Of a stretch of DNA of 64,000 bases, positions 43,079-53,201 are shown one piece after another. The DNA is from CAWDDG01 sp963801065 (GTDB lineage: Bacteria; Actinomycetota; Actinomycetes; Jiangellales; Jiangellaceae). Numbering within the stretch: position 1 is the stretch's first letter; the number at the start of each line of letters is the position of its first letter. A program made the translations under genes and the position numbers. The notes under the pieces are model-generated. The model saw nothing but the letters and a program-made list of their open reading frames with translations, did not search any database and was not told where the DNA came from. The stretch is from positions 62,001 through 126,000 of the forward strand of contig CAWDDG010000008.1 in the NCBI GenBank assembly GCA_963801065.1, given 5' to 3'.

Positions 43079-45811
43079 CTACATTTGCGGGTCGAGCAGG
43101 CGGGCGAGCTCGGTGCGCGAGCGCACGCCCAGCTTGTGGTATGCCTTCGTCAGGTTGGCCTCGACCGTCTTGACGCTGACCACCGCGGCGGCGGCTATCT
43201 CGCGGTTCGTCAGGCCCTCGGCCGCCAGTCGCGCGATCCGCCGCTCCATCTCACTCAGGCCCTCGGAGGCGGCGGCGCGGCCGCCAATGCGACGGATCTC
43301 GGCGCTCGCCTGCTCCGCCCAGCCGGTGGCGCCGAGCGCCTCGAACGCACGGCGCGCCTCGGCGAGCGTCTCCCGCGCCAGGCGCTTCTGACCGGCTCGA
43401 CGGCGGACCGTTCCGAGCAAGAGCAGCGTCCTTGCCCGCTCGAACGGCTCGCGGACGCGCTCGTGGGCGGCGAGCGCCCGTCGCCCGTGACCGAGCGCAG
43501 CCTCGAAGTCGCCGCGTGCGGCCGCGACGAGCATCCGGCAGCGCGCGGCCGCCGCCCGCGTAGCAGTGCGCCCCAGCGCTCGACCGCGCTGATCGAGTCG
43601 CGTCGCCAGCGCCTCCGCCTCTTTGACTCTGCCCAGCTTCGCGAGCGCCTCGGCGTCGAGCGCAAGAGCGGGAGCGAAGGCAGTCTCGACGAGACCGATG
43701 CGATCGAGCGCGTTCGGGAGCGACGCCAGGGCCCGATGTGCGGCCGCGGCATCGCCTGCCGCCAGCTCGGCCAGGCCGAGCACCCAGGAGTTCTGAATGC
43801 GGAAGATCTCGTCGCCGAAGGCCTCGGACTCATCGATTCCCTCGCGGGCCGCGCTCCGGGCCCGCTCGGCGTCGCCACTAACCGCGGCTGCCAATGCCTG
43901 CGCGTACCCTCCCACGCCGAGCTGGGCGAGTTCGAGCTCCCAGTTGAGGCGGCGCAGCTCGCCGGCGTACCTGTTGGCACGCTCGAGATTGCCGGACCGG
44001 CACTCCAGCTCGACCAGATGGAACAGGATCGCTGCCCGCTCCCCTTCCTGGCCACGCTCGAGCGCCCGCTGATGCTGGCCTTCCAGCAGCGGGCGCGCCT
44101 GCTCGAAGTCGTCCGTCCACAAAAGCTGCTGCGCGAGCGAGATCCTCGGACTCGAGTAGCTCGGAAGCCCACGGTCGAGCGAGTCCTCGAGCGCGATCGC
44201 CCGCGCCATCAGATCGTGGTCGATCCCTCTGCCGAGCCAGAACTCAGAAGCGGCAGCCGACGACAGCGCCATCGCGAGCAGCGCAGGGTCGCCGCGCTCG
44301 GCGAGCTCGGCGGCGGCACGGCAGTGACCCGCCCAGACGGTGAAGCCCTCGGCGATCCCCAGCGCGCCCGCGAGGCGGAAGTGAACGGCCGCAGCCGTCT
44401 CGTCGTCTCCGGCAAGGTCGAGCGCCTCGCGGAGCAGGCGGACACCCTCGAGCCGGTCGACCGACGCGCTGCCCAGTCGCAGCAGCACCTTCGCCGCCTC
44501 CGCGTCGGGAAGGCGACCGCCGAGCAGCCAACGGGCAGTCGAGCGGCTCCGCTCGAGGTCGCCCGACTCTTCCAGCAGATCACAGGCGAGGAGGCCCCGC
44601 CGCAGGCGCTCCCCCTGCGCCACGTCGGGCGTCAGCCGCGCTGCATGGGCGGCAAGCACCCCGGCGTCGCGCGCTGCGCCCCGCGCGGCGGCCGCTACCG
44701 CCGCCCCGTCGAGCCGCGCGGCCACGTCGACATCCGGCGTCTCGGTCGCCAGAGCGATGTGCAGAGGCCGCTCCTCCTCGACGGCGACCTCGGCGAGCAG
44801 CCCGTGCACGGCCGTGCGCTCTGCCGCCCCGGCGTCCTCGTAGGCGATCCTCGCCAGCAGCGGATGGCGAGAGAGCAGGCGTCCATCCACCAGGCGCAAG
44901 ACGTCCGCGGCGAGCGCCTCGGCAACGCCGGTGGGTGCGACTGCCTCGATCACGTCCCGCGCTGAGAATCCCGCGGCGGCGGCGGCGACGACTGCGCGAC
45001 GTCCCGCGGTCGAGAGACCATCGAGACGGCGCCTGAGCAGTTCGCGTAAACCCCCCGGGACGACCAGACGCCTTTCCGCGGACAACGCGCCATCGGCGCC
45101 GACCGCGTCGGCGAGCTCGACCGCAAAGTACGGATTGCCAGAGGACGCCGCATGGAATGCGCGCGCCGCCGCCCGCGGCAGGGGCCGCCGGACACGCATG
45201 CCGACGATCTGCGCGATCTCCTCGACGGCGAGTGGGCCGAGCAGCATCCGTCGCAGCCCAGCGAACGTCCTCACGAGATCAAGCGGCGGTTCCTCTTGAC
45301 CCAGACGCTGCGAGGCGACCACGCCGATCGGCTCATCGGCCAGCCGTCGCAGGGCGAAGCTGAGCACTCCGGCCGTCGCCTGGTCCAGCCACTGGACGTC
45401 GTCGATCGCGATCAGAAGCGGCACGCGCGCGGTGAGGGCGCGGAACACCCCGGCCGTGGCGAGCGAAACCGCGAGCAGCTCCACCGGTGCAGCGGCCGGG
45501 CGGCGCAGGAGCACCTGCTCAAACGCGGCGCGCTGCGGCGCCGGAAGGGCGGAGAGCTCGGCGTCACCGATGCCGGTCACGAGATCCGCAAGCCCCGCAA
45601 ACGACAACGACGACTCCACGGCAGCCGCGCGAGTCACGGCCACGCCGAGCCCAAGCGACCTCGCCCTCGCCGCGGCCTCCTCCCAGAGCGTCGTCTTCCC
45701 CACCCCCGCATCACCGGCGAACACGAGGGCAGACCCTCCGGCCGGCATCGCCTTCAGGAAGACGTCGATCGCCGCTAGCTCTTGCTGCCGACCGACGAGT
45801 CGCTCCCCCAA
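43079..45811 (-). CDS. Large ATP-binding LuxR-family (LAL) transcriptional regulator
   Basis: A 910-residue regulator. The N-terminal AAA-type domain has Walker A FAGDAGVGKTTLWEEAA (about residue 34) and Walker B LLIAIDDVQWLD. The middle ~500 residues are Ala/Leu/Arg-rich helical repeats of TPR type. The C-terminal LuxR helix-turn-helix reads GLTNREIAAAAVVSVKTVEA and YHKLGVRSRTELARLL. TTG 45811 is the start, because GGAGGAGGG precedes it and the protein then begins MGERLVGRQQELAAI, as in related proteins. Targets are unknown; the two secreted-protein genes downstream on the same strand are candidates. Confidence 0.9.
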   Translation of the reverse strand: MGERLVGRQQELAAIDVFLKAMPAGGSALVFAGDAGVGKTTLWEEAAARARSLGLGVAVTRAAAVESSLSFAGLADLVTGIGDAELSALPAPQRAAFEQVLLRRPAAAPVELLAVSLATAGVFRALTARVPLLIAIDDVQWLDQATAGVLSFALRRLADEPIGVVASQRLGQEEPPLDLVRTFAGLRRMLLGPLAVEEIAQIVGMRVRRPLPRAAARAFHAASSGNPYFAVELADAVGADGALSAERRLVVPGGLRELLRRRLDGLSTAGRRAVVAAAAAGFSARDVIEAVAPTGVAEALAADVLRLVDGRLLSRHPLLARIAYEDAGAAERTAVHGLLAEVAVEEERPLHIALATETPDVDVAARLDGAAVAAAARGAARDAGVLAAHAARLTPDVAQGERLRRGLLACDLLEESGDLERSRSTARWLLGGRLPDAEAAKVLLRLGSASVDRLEGVRLLREALDLAGDDETAAAVHFRLAGALGIAEGFTVWAGHCRAAAELAERGDPALLAMALSSAAASEFWLGRGIDHDLMARAIALEDSLDRGLPSYSSPRISLAQQLLWTDDFEQARPLLEGQHQRALERGQEGERAAILFHLVELECRSGNLERANRYAGELRRLNWELELAQLGVGGYAQALAAAVSGDAERARSAAREGIDESEAFGDEIFRIQNSWVLGLAELAAGDAAAAHRALASLPNALDRIGLVETAFAPALALDAEALAKLGRVKEAEALATRLDQRGRALGRTATRAAAARCRMLVAAARGDFEAALGHGRRALAAHERVREPFERARTLLLLGTVRRRAGQKRLARETLAEARRAFEALGATGWAEQASAEIRRIGGRAAASEGLSEMERRIARLAAEGLTNREIAAAAVVSVKTVEANLTKAYHKLGVRSRTELARLLDPQM

Positions 45812-45916
45812 AAGCCCTCCTCCGAGGTCAGACGGGTTCTAGCGCGTTACGTCAACCGACACAACCGTAAGGCACCTTCGCCTGCGCGCCGAGACACCGC
45901 GATGCGAGAAGGCGCT

Positions 45917-45992
45917 CTAAGTGGGCCTGTGGGTCCGTTACCAGGTCTCGGCACCTGGTAACGGCCTAAGACGCATACTTAACGTGATCAAT
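45917..45992. repeat. REP-like palindrome, copy C (left outer arm damaged)
   Basis: The inner hairpin (GGGTCCGTTACCAGG ... CACCTGGTAACGG) and the right outer arm (ACTTAACGTGATCA) are kept; the left outer arm is reduced to CTAAGTGGGCC. It lies between the LAL gene start and the galK stop (46026), i.e. at the 3' end of galK. Confidence 0.88.
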
Positions 45993-46025
45993 CTGGCCGG
46001 GTCGGGTCAGGGACGCGACCTGTGG

Positions 46026-47185
<1,160 letters not shown>

Positions 47186-47189
<4 letters not shown>

Positions 47190-48133
47190 GACCGCATGAA
47201 GGCCCAGGCGTCGGCCACGATGCGGTCGAGGTCGTGGCGCGGGGTCCAGCCAAGCTCCGCCCGGGCCCGTTCGCCCGAGGCCACGAGCACCGGCGGGTCG
47301 CCGGGCCGGCGGTCCCGGTCGATGTGCGGCACCGGATGGCCCGTCGCGCGGCGGCAGGCATCGACAACCTCCCGGACGGAGAAGCCCGTGCCCGTGCCGA
47401 GGTTGTAAATCCGGTGCTCGCCCGGAGCGGTGGAGTCGAGCGCGAGCAGGTGGGCGCGTGCCAGGTCGTCGACGTGCAGGTAATCACGGATCGCGGTGCC
47501 GTCGCGCGTGGGGTAGTCGGTTCCGTACACCTCGACGGCATCCCGACGGCCGGCCGGGACTGCGAGGACGTTTGGGATCAGGTGGGTTTCCGGGTCGTGC
47601 CGCTCACCGAGCCCGTCGACCGCTCCGCCGACGTTGAAGTAGCGCAGGCTCACTGCCGCGAGCCCGTGCGCGAGGGCGTCGCCGGCGATCGCGTGGTCGG
47701 CGGCGAGCTTGGCCTGCCCGTAGGGGTTCGACGGCACCGCAGGGGTGTCCTCGGTGATCGGTGACTCGGCGGGCGCGCCGTACGTCGCCGCAGTGGAGGA
47801 GAAGACCAGCCGTCGGACGCCCGCGTCCCGCATAGCATCCATCAACGTCAGCGTGCCGACGGCGTTGGTGGACCAGTAGAGCTCGGGGTTCCTGACCGAC
47901 TCGGCGACCAGTGACTTCGCGGCGAAATGCAGGACGGCGTCGAACCCGCCTCGGCCCAGCACCGCGCCGGCCTCGCGGAGGCTCGCCTCGACCAAGGCCG
48001 CTCCGTCCGGTACCGCGTCGCGGTGCCCGGTCGAGAGGTCGTCGAGAACGACGACGTCGTGGCCGGCGTCGAGCAGCTGGGCGGTTACTACCGAGCCGAT
48101 GTACCCCGCACCGCCGGTGACCAGGACTTTCAC
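47186..48133 (-). CDS. galE: UDP-glucose 4-epimerase
   Basis: A 315-residue extended-SDR epimerase interconverting UDP-galactose and UDP-glucose. It has the NAD loop VLVTGGAGYIGSVVTAQLLD, DDLSTGHRDAVP, HFAAKSLVAESVRNPELYW, the catalytic S-x24-Y-x3-K region (FSSTAATYGAPAESP, then NPYGQAKLAAD) and RYFNVGGA with DYLHVDDLARAHLLAL. The GTG start at 48133 overlaps the TGA of a small upstream ORF as GTGA. The product also supplies UDP-galactose for surface polysaccharides, which may matter for the glycosyltransferase genes further right. Confidence 0.94.
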
Positions 48134-48270
48134 GGTGCGACCCCTCGCAGCAGCGCGGCGACGTCTTCGGGAAGCGAGTCGTTGACGAACCCGCCCATGG
48201 CTGACTCCGTGCCGGCAAGGTACTGCACGGCGGCGAGGTGATGCATGCCGACCACCCTGACCGGCCGCAC
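48130..48270 (-). CDS. Small ORF translationally coupled to galE (46 aa)
   Basis: From GTG 48270 the minus strand encodes 46 residues: VRPVRVVGMHHLAAVQYLAG, then TESAMGGFVNDSLPEDVAAL and LRGVAP. The stop TGA overlaps the galE GTG by 4 bases (GTGA), a strong sign that it is translated. An internal ATG (GMHHL) is an alternative start. No signal peptide or membrane segment is evident. It may be a leader whose translation sets galE expression, or a small protein. It has no recognised family. Confidence 0.55.
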   Translation of the reverse strand: MRPVRVVGMHHLAAVQYLAGTESAMGGFVNDSLPEDVAALLRGVAP

Positions 48271-48367
48271 TGGTGCACGGCGCGGCGCCGGACGCGATGA
48301 TCACGTCGTTCCGGCTCGACCCTCGTAGTATCGGCGTCATGGATGGCTGCCATCCGAGGCGCCCGCT

Positions 48368-49696
48368 GTGAGCCAGGAGGTCTGGGGGAACATCGGGCTG
48401 GTCCTGTTGTTCGTCCTTATCGGCGGCGTCTTCGCCGCAACCGAGATGGCGTTGGTCTCGCTGCGGGAGAGCCAGCTCACGCCGCTCTCCCAGCGCGGCA
48501 GGCGGGGGGAGAAGGTCGCCCAGCTTGCCCGCAACCCCAACCGCTTCCTGTCCGCAGTCCAGATCGGCGTTACTGCCGCGGGCTTCTTCTCGGCGGCGTT
48601 CGGCGCCACGACGCTCGCGGACGACCTGGCTCCCGTGCTGGTCGGGTGGGGTCTCTCCGATAGCGTCGCGGAGACGCTGGCACTGATCGTGATCACCTTG
48701 GTGATCGTCTACGTGTCGCTGGTGCTCGGCGAGCTCGCCCCCAAGCGCATAGCTCTGCAGCGTGCCGAGGGCCTGTCGATGATCGTCGCACCGCCGCTGG
48801 ACCGGTTCGCGACCCTCATGCGGCCGGTGATCTGGCTGCTCTCGAAGTCCACAGACCTGGTCGTCCGTCTGGTCGGTGGCGACCCGTCGGCCGGTCGTGA
48901 GGAGATCACCGAGCAAGAGCTGCGGGACATCCTGTCAGGGCACGAGGCGCTCAGTGCCGAGGAGCGTCAGATCGTCGAGGACGTCTTCGCTGCGGGCGAC
49001 CGGCAGGTTCGCGAAGTCATGCGCCCGCGGACGGAGGTCGACTTCCTCGATGCCGGCATGCCCGTCTACCGCGCGGTGAAGATGGCGACGGAGATGCCGC
49101 ACTCCCGCTACCCGGTCGTACGAGGCTCTGTCGACGACGTCGTCGGCTTCGTGCACGTCCGTGACCTGTTCGCTCCGGACATCGCCAACCGCAGCGTCCG
49201 GGTCGGCGAGATCGCCCGCGACGTGATCATGCTCCCGGGTACGAAACGGGTGCTGCCGGCACTGTCGGAAATGCGCCGCGTGGGCGGGCACATCGCGATC
49301 GTCGTCGACGAGTACGGCGGGACGGCCGGAATCGTCACGCTCGAGGACATCGTCGAGGAGCTGGTCGGCGACATCCGCGACGAGTACGACGCTGACGAGG
49401 AGGTACCCACCCGCACGCTGACCGGTGAGATGGAGGTCGACGGCCTGCTCAACATCGAGGACTTCGCCGAGCAGACCGGGGTGGAGCTGCCCGATGGCCC
49501 CTACGAGACGGTAGCGGGCTTCCTGATGGCGTCCCTGGGCCACCTGCCGGGGCCGGGGGAGACAGTCGACATCGACGGGCACCGGCTGGAGGTGCTGGCG
49601 CTCGACGGACGCCGGGCGTCGCGCCTGAAGGTCCGCCCGCTACGGCTTCCGGGGGCCGAGGTCGACGAGGCCGCCGCACCGGAGCAGTCGCCATGA
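48368..49696 (+). CDS. Hemolysin C/CorC (CNNM) family transporter-like protein
   Basis: A 442-residue membrane protein with three parts. An N-terminal DUF21/CNNM transmembrane domain (residues ~1-190) has four hydrophobic segments (IGLVLLFVLIGGVFAATEM and others). A CBS-domain pair follows (VMRPRTEVDFLDAGMP, VHVRDLFAPDIAN and IVVDEYGGTAGIVTLEDIVE). A C-terminal CorC_HlyC domain ends in HRLEVLALDGRRASRLKVRP. The family is linked to magnesium or cobalt homeostasis. The GTG start (48368) follows the galE-side divergent promoter region. Confidence 0.9.
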   Translation: MSQEVWGNIGLVLLFVLIGGVFAATEMALVSLRESQLTPLSQRGRRGEKVAQLARNPNRFLSAVQIGVTAAGFFSAAFGATTLADDLAPVLVGWGLSDSVAETLALIVITLVIVYVSLVLGELAPKRIALQRAEGLSMIVAPPLDRFATLMRPVIWLLSKSTDLVVRLVGGDPSAGREEITEQELRDILSGHEALSAEERQIVEDVFAAGDRQVREVMRPRTEVDFLDAGMPVYRAVKMATEMPHSRYPVVRGSVDDVVGFVHVRDLFAPDIANRSVRVGEIARDVIMLPGTKRVLPALSEMRRVGGHIAIVVDEYGGTAGIVTLEDIVEELVGDIRDEYDADEEVPTRTLTGEMEVDGLLNIEDFAEQTGVELPDGPYETVAGFLMASLGHLPGPGETVDIDGHRLEVLALDGRRASRLKVRPLRLPGAEVDEAAAPEQSP

Positions 49697-49745
49697 GCCG
49701 GACGGCGCCGAGCCGATTCGCGGTAGCTGCTGCAACAATGACCCG

Positions 49746-50753
49746 ATGACCGCGGCCCGCCCACGTGTGTTCTCCGGCATGCAGCCCACGAGCGACTCGC
49801 TGCACCTAGGAAACTACCTCGGGGCGCTGCGCCAGTGGGTGGCCCTGCAGGAGACCCACGACGCGTTCTACTGCGTGGTGGACCTGCACGCGATCACCGC
49901 GGGCCACGACCCCGCGCTCCTGCGCCACCGCACCCGGGTCACGGCCGCGCAGTACCTCGCTGCCGGCGTCGACCCGCAGCGAAGCACGCTCTTCGTACAG
50001 AGCCACGCGCCTGAGCATGCTCAGCTCGCCTGGGTCCTCGGCTGCATCACCGGCTTCGGCGAGGCGAGCCGGATGACCCAGTTCAAGGACAAGTCCGCGC
50101 GGCAGGGCACGGAGGGTGCGACCGTCGGGCTCTTCGCCTACCCGGTGTTACAGGCCGCCGACATCCTGCTCTACCGCGCGAACAAGGTGCCGGTGGGTGA
50201 GGACCAGCGTCAGCACATCGAGCTCACCCGGGACCTCGGCCGGCGCTTCAACACCCGGTTCGGCGAGACCTTTGTGCTCCCGGAGCCGTTCATCGTGAAG
50301 GCGACGGCCAAGATCCTGGACCTGCAATCCGTCGACAAGCAGATGAGCAAGAGCCTCGGCGGCCCGGGATGCGTGTGGCTGCTCGACGAGCCGGCGACGA
50401 TCGAGAGGAAGATCAGAAGCGCGGTCACCGACACCGGGCGCGAGGTGGTCGCCGACCCCGAGAAGAAGCCCGGCGTGACCAACCTGATGACGATCCTGTC
50501 CGCGTTCAGCGGTCGCTCGACGTCAGATCTCGAGCGCGACTTCGCCGGGCGCGGGTACGGCGACCTGAAGAAGGAGGTCGCCGCGGCCGTCCTGGACACC
50601 GTCGTACCGTTCCAGGAGCGACTGAGGGAACTGCTCGACGACCCGGCCGAGCTCGACTCGCTGCTCGCCCGGGGTGCCGCCAAGGCCCGCGAGGTCGCGT
50701 CCCCTACGCTCGCCCAGGTGTACGAGCGCGTCGGGTTCGTCGTTCCCCGGTGA
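49746..50753 (+). CDS. trpS: Tryptophanyl-tRNA synthetase
   Basis: A 335-residue class I synthetase charging tRNA-Trp. It has RVFSGMQPTSDSLHLGNYLG (HIGH-like motif HLGN), GLFAYPVLQAADILLYRANK and VPVGEDQRQHIELTRDL with tryptophan-pocket residues, and the KMSKS-like DKQMSKSLGG near residue 198. Length is normal. No T-box or leader is visible in the 49 bases upstream. Its stop overlaps the next gene's GTG by 4 bases. Confidence 0.95.
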   Translation: MTAARPRVFSGMQPTSDSLHLGNYLGALRQWVALQETHDAFYCVVDLHAITAGHDPALLRHRTRVTAAQYLAAGVDPQRSTLFVQSHAPEHAQLAWVLGCITGFGEASRMTQFKDKSARQGTEGATVGLFAYPVLQAADILLYRANKVPVGEDQRQHIELTRDLGRRFNTRFGETFVLPEPFIVKATAKILDLQSVDKQMSKSLGGPGCVWLLDEPATIERKIRSAVTDTGREVVADPEKKPGVTNLMTILSAFSGRSTSDLERDFAGRGYGDLKKEVAAAVLDTVVPFQERLRELLDDPAELDSLLARGAAKAREVASPTLAQVYERVGFVVPR

Positions 50754-51310
50754 GCACTCCTCCGGGCGTCGACGTGTGCACCATCGGCGTCGCCGTGCCG
50801 ATCCCGGAGCCGTACGGCGGTGAGCTCCAGGGCTGGCGCCGCGCGTTCGGGGACCCTCTTGCCGACGCGATCCCGTCCCACATCACGCTGCTCCCGCCGA
50901 CCGAGGTCGTGGCGGCCGAGCTGGCCGTGGTCGAGAAGCATCTGACCGCGATAGCGGCCGCCGGCGCGCCGTTCCACGTCCACCTGCGCGGCACGGCGAC
51001 GTTCCGACCGGTGTCCCCGGTGGTGTTCGTCGTCGTGGCGCAGGGCATCTCCCACTGCGAGATGCTCTCGAAGGCGGTGCGGACGGGACCTCTGCCGGGC
51101 GGGCTCTCGTTTCCCTACCACCCGCACGTCACCGTGGCCCACCACGTCCCTGACCAGGCCTTGGATCGTGCCTTCGCCGAGCTGGCGGACTACGAGGCCG
51201 GCTTCGACGTGACGGCGTTCAGCCTGTACGAGCACGGGGCCGACGAGGTCTGGAGGCCGCGACGCTCGTTCCCGCTCGGCGACGCCCGGGCGCCGTCACG
51301 GCGAGTGTGA
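50750..51310 (+). CDS. 2'-5' RNA ligase / cyclic phosphodiesterase-like protein
   Basis: A 186-residue protein of the 2H phosphoesterase superfamily, marked by two H-x-T-x motifs: HITL (PSHITLLPPTEVV) and HVTV (YHPHVTVAHHVPD). In the family these two histidines and threonines act on 2',3'-cyclic phosphates or ligate RNA ends. The biological role in bacteria is mostly unknown. The GTG start overlaps the trpS stop (GTGA), so it is made with TrpS. Its 3' end overlaps the convergent carboxypeptidase gene by 15 bases. Confidence 0.88.
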   Translation: MSTPPGVDVCTIGVAVPIPEPYGGELQGWRRAFGDPLADAIPSHITLLPPTEVVAAELAVVEKHLTAIAAAGAPFHVHLRGTATFRPVSPVVFVVVAQGISHCEMLSKAVRTGPLPGGLSFPYHPHVTVAHHVPDQALDRAFAELADYEAGFDVTAFSLYEHGADEVWRPRRSFPLGDARAPSRRV

Positions 51311-52564
51311 CGGGGGCTCCGAGTAGCGGCCCAACGATCGCCGGCGCCGGCGCCGCGCCAGCCCGAGCAGGCCGCCGACCGCTAGCACGAGAAGTCCGCC
51401 CCACACCCAGCCGGGCAGCACGCTGACGGCGGAGTCGACTGCATCGTCCATGGCCTGCTGCGTTGCGCCGTCGGCCGGCTGGGGGCGTTGGTCGTGCTCT
51501 GCGCGTGCCCGCGCAACCTCGTCCGGCGTCACCAGGGATCCGATCGGCTCGGCTGTCGGCTGGGCGGCGAATCCCCAGTCCAGGAGGCTCTGGGCCGCGG
51601 TCTCGGCTCGGCCCTTCGCGCCGAGGACCACGGCAACCAGCCGAGCGTCGCCGCGCTCGGCGGCAGCGACCAGCGTGTGCCCGGCCACTGTCGTGAAGCC
51701 GGTCTTGAGCCCGATCGTGCCCTCGTAGCTGCCGAGCAGCCGGTTCTGGTTCTGGATCTGGAAGGTCTCGCCGTCCATCCCGGGGAAGTCGTACGTGGGC
51801 GTTCGCACAAGCGCGGCCAATCTCTCGTCGGCCAGGACGGCGCGGCCGATCAGGGCGAGGTCGTAGGCAGACGAGACCTGGCCGGGCTCGTCCATTCCGT
51901 GTGGCGTGGTCGCGTTCGTGTCGAACGCGCCCAGTCGCGCCGCCTCGTCGTTCATCATCCTCAGAGCGGGAGGCAGACCGCCTGTGAGCCTGGCCAGTGC
52001 GGTGGCGGCATCGTTGCCGGACGCGAGCAAGATTCCGTGCTCGAGATCGGCAAGCGTGTACTCGTGGCCGGGGACGAGCCCCACCCGGCTGCCCTCGACC
52101 ACGACGTCCTGCTCGGTAGCCGTGAGCGCTGTGTCAGGCCCGAGACCGGGGAGAAGTGCGAGTGCGGTCAATAGCTTGAGCGTGCTGGCCGGAGGTAGAG
52201 GCGCGTGCGCGTTGAGTGCGGCAAGTACGTCACCGGACTCGAGATCGCCGACCAGCCAGGCGGTCGCGTCGACGGCCGGGACGGCCGGCGCGCCCGCGGC
52301 TACTGCCGGAACCCCGATGGTCGCCAACCCGGAACCGCCGACGGCCTCGTCGAACGGTGAGTCCCGAGGTGGCGAGACGGTCGTGGTGTGCGCAGGGGTC
52401 GGGGCGGGGGCCGGGGGTGTCGTCGCGGTCGCTCGGGCGGGCAACGCCGCCGCGGCCGCCATCACTGCCAGCACAAGGCCAACCGAACCCACGCGGGCGC
52501 CGGTTGCCAGCCGACGCTGGCAGCGTACGGCGGGCGCGATTCTGACAGGTCGCATATCGGACAT
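51296..52564 (-). CDS. D-alanyl-D-alanine carboxypeptidase (low-molecular-mass PBP)
   Basis: A 422-residue secreted serine peptidase of the S11 family that trims the pentapeptide of peptidoglycan. It has a signal segment (VGSVGLVLAVMAAAAALPA) and a Pro/Thr-rich linker. The catalytic motifs are SxxK (PPASTLKLLTALAL), SGN (LLASGNDAATALARL) and KTG (GLKTGFTTVAGHTLV). A C-terminal membrane helix (VWGGLLVLAVGGLLGLA) is followed by an Arg-rich tail. Among three in-frame starts at 52591, 52564 and 52555, the middle one is chosen without a decisive ribosome-binding site. Confidence 0.92.
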   Translation of the reverse strand: MSDMRPVRIAPAVRCQRRLATGARVGSVGLVLAVMAAAAALPARATATTPPAPAPTPAHTTTVSPPRDSPFDEAVGGSGLATIGVPAVAAGAPAVPAVDATAWLVGDLESGDVLAALNAHAPLPPASTLKLLTALALLPGLGPDTALTATEQDVVVEGSRVGLVPGHEYTLADLEHGILLASGNDAATALARLTGGLPPALRMMNDEAARLGAFDTNATTPHGMDEPGQVSSAYDLALIGRAVLADERLAALVRTPTYDFPGMDGETFQIQNQNRLLGSYEGTIGLKTGFTTVAGHTLVAAAERGDARLVAVVLGAKGRAETAAQSLLDWGFAAQPTAEPIGSLVTPDEVARARAEHDQRPQPADGATQQAMDDAVDSAVSVLPGWVWGGLLVLAVGGLLGLARRRRRRSLGRYSEPPSHSP

Positions 52565-52602
52565 GATTGGCGACAGCGTACGACGGTCCACCAGGCCGAT
52601 CG

Positions 52603-53103
52603 TCAGCCGGAGGCGTCGTCGAAGGGAACGACGAGCGTGCGCAGCAGGTCGGCGAGCCTGGACCGGTCGGCTCCGGAGAGTCCGGCGAGGAGACCACGTT
52701 CATGATCGAGGAGTCCTTCCAAGGCAGCGTCGACGGCGGTCCGTCCGGTGCCGGTAAGGCTCACCCGCACGCCACGGCGGTCATCGGTGTCGCGGCGCCG
52801 TCGGACCAGGCCTCGGGTGATGAGCTTGTCCACTCGGGCGGTCATGGTGCCGCTGGTGACCAGCGTTCGTGACAGCAGCTCTCCGGGGGAGAGCTCGTAA
52901 GGCGGACCAGCACGGCGCAGCGCCGCCAGTACGTCGAACTCCCACGGTTCGAGCCCGTGCTCCGCGAAGGCCGCACGCCGGCCGCGGTCGAGATGGCGGG
53001 CCAGCCGGCTGACCCGGGAGAGGACCTCCAACGGCCGGACGTCGAGGTCTGGGCGCTCGCGGCGCCACGCCTCGACCAGCCTGTCGACCTCGTCATGGCT
53101 CAC
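52603..53103 (-). CDS. MarR family transcriptional regulator
   Basis: A 166-residue winged-helix regulator. Key parts are LEPWEFDVLAALRRAGPPYE, the recognition helix region SRTLVTSGTMTARVDKLITR and the wing GLVRRRRDTDDRRGVRVSLT. MarR proteins usually repress divergent or own promoters and release DNA when a small ligand binds. The gene is divergent from the trans-aconitate-methyltransferase-like gene, and overlapping palindromes 15-36 bases upstream of its start are its likely operator. Confidence 0.92.
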   Translation of the reverse strand: MSHDEVDRLVEAWRRERPDLDVRPLEVLSRVSRLARHLDRGRRAAFAEHGLEPWEFDVLAALRRAGPPYELSPGELLSRTLVTSGTMTARVDKLITRGLVRRRRDTDDRRGVRVSLTGTGRTAVDAALEGLLDHERGLLAGLSGADRSRLADLLRTLVVPFDDASG

Positions 53104-53117
53104 GACGGAGACTGTAC

Positions 53118-53139
53118 GTCAAGCATCTTGACATCAAGA
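53118..53139. promoter_or_regulatory. Probable MarR operator (overlapping palindromes)
   Basis: GTCAAG-CAT-CTTGAC (53118-53132) is a perfect inverted repeat, and TCTTGA-CA-TCAAGA (53126-53139) is a second one sharing the CTTGA core. TCAAG/CTTGA arms are typical of MarR sites. The pair lies between the MarR gene and the divergent methyltransferase gene, so MarR probably controls both. Confidence 0.75.
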
Positions 53140-53201
53140 CAGCGGATTTACGTGAGCCTTGACCGAGGTATCTTGGCGCCGAGACACTCCGGGAGACGTT
53201 G

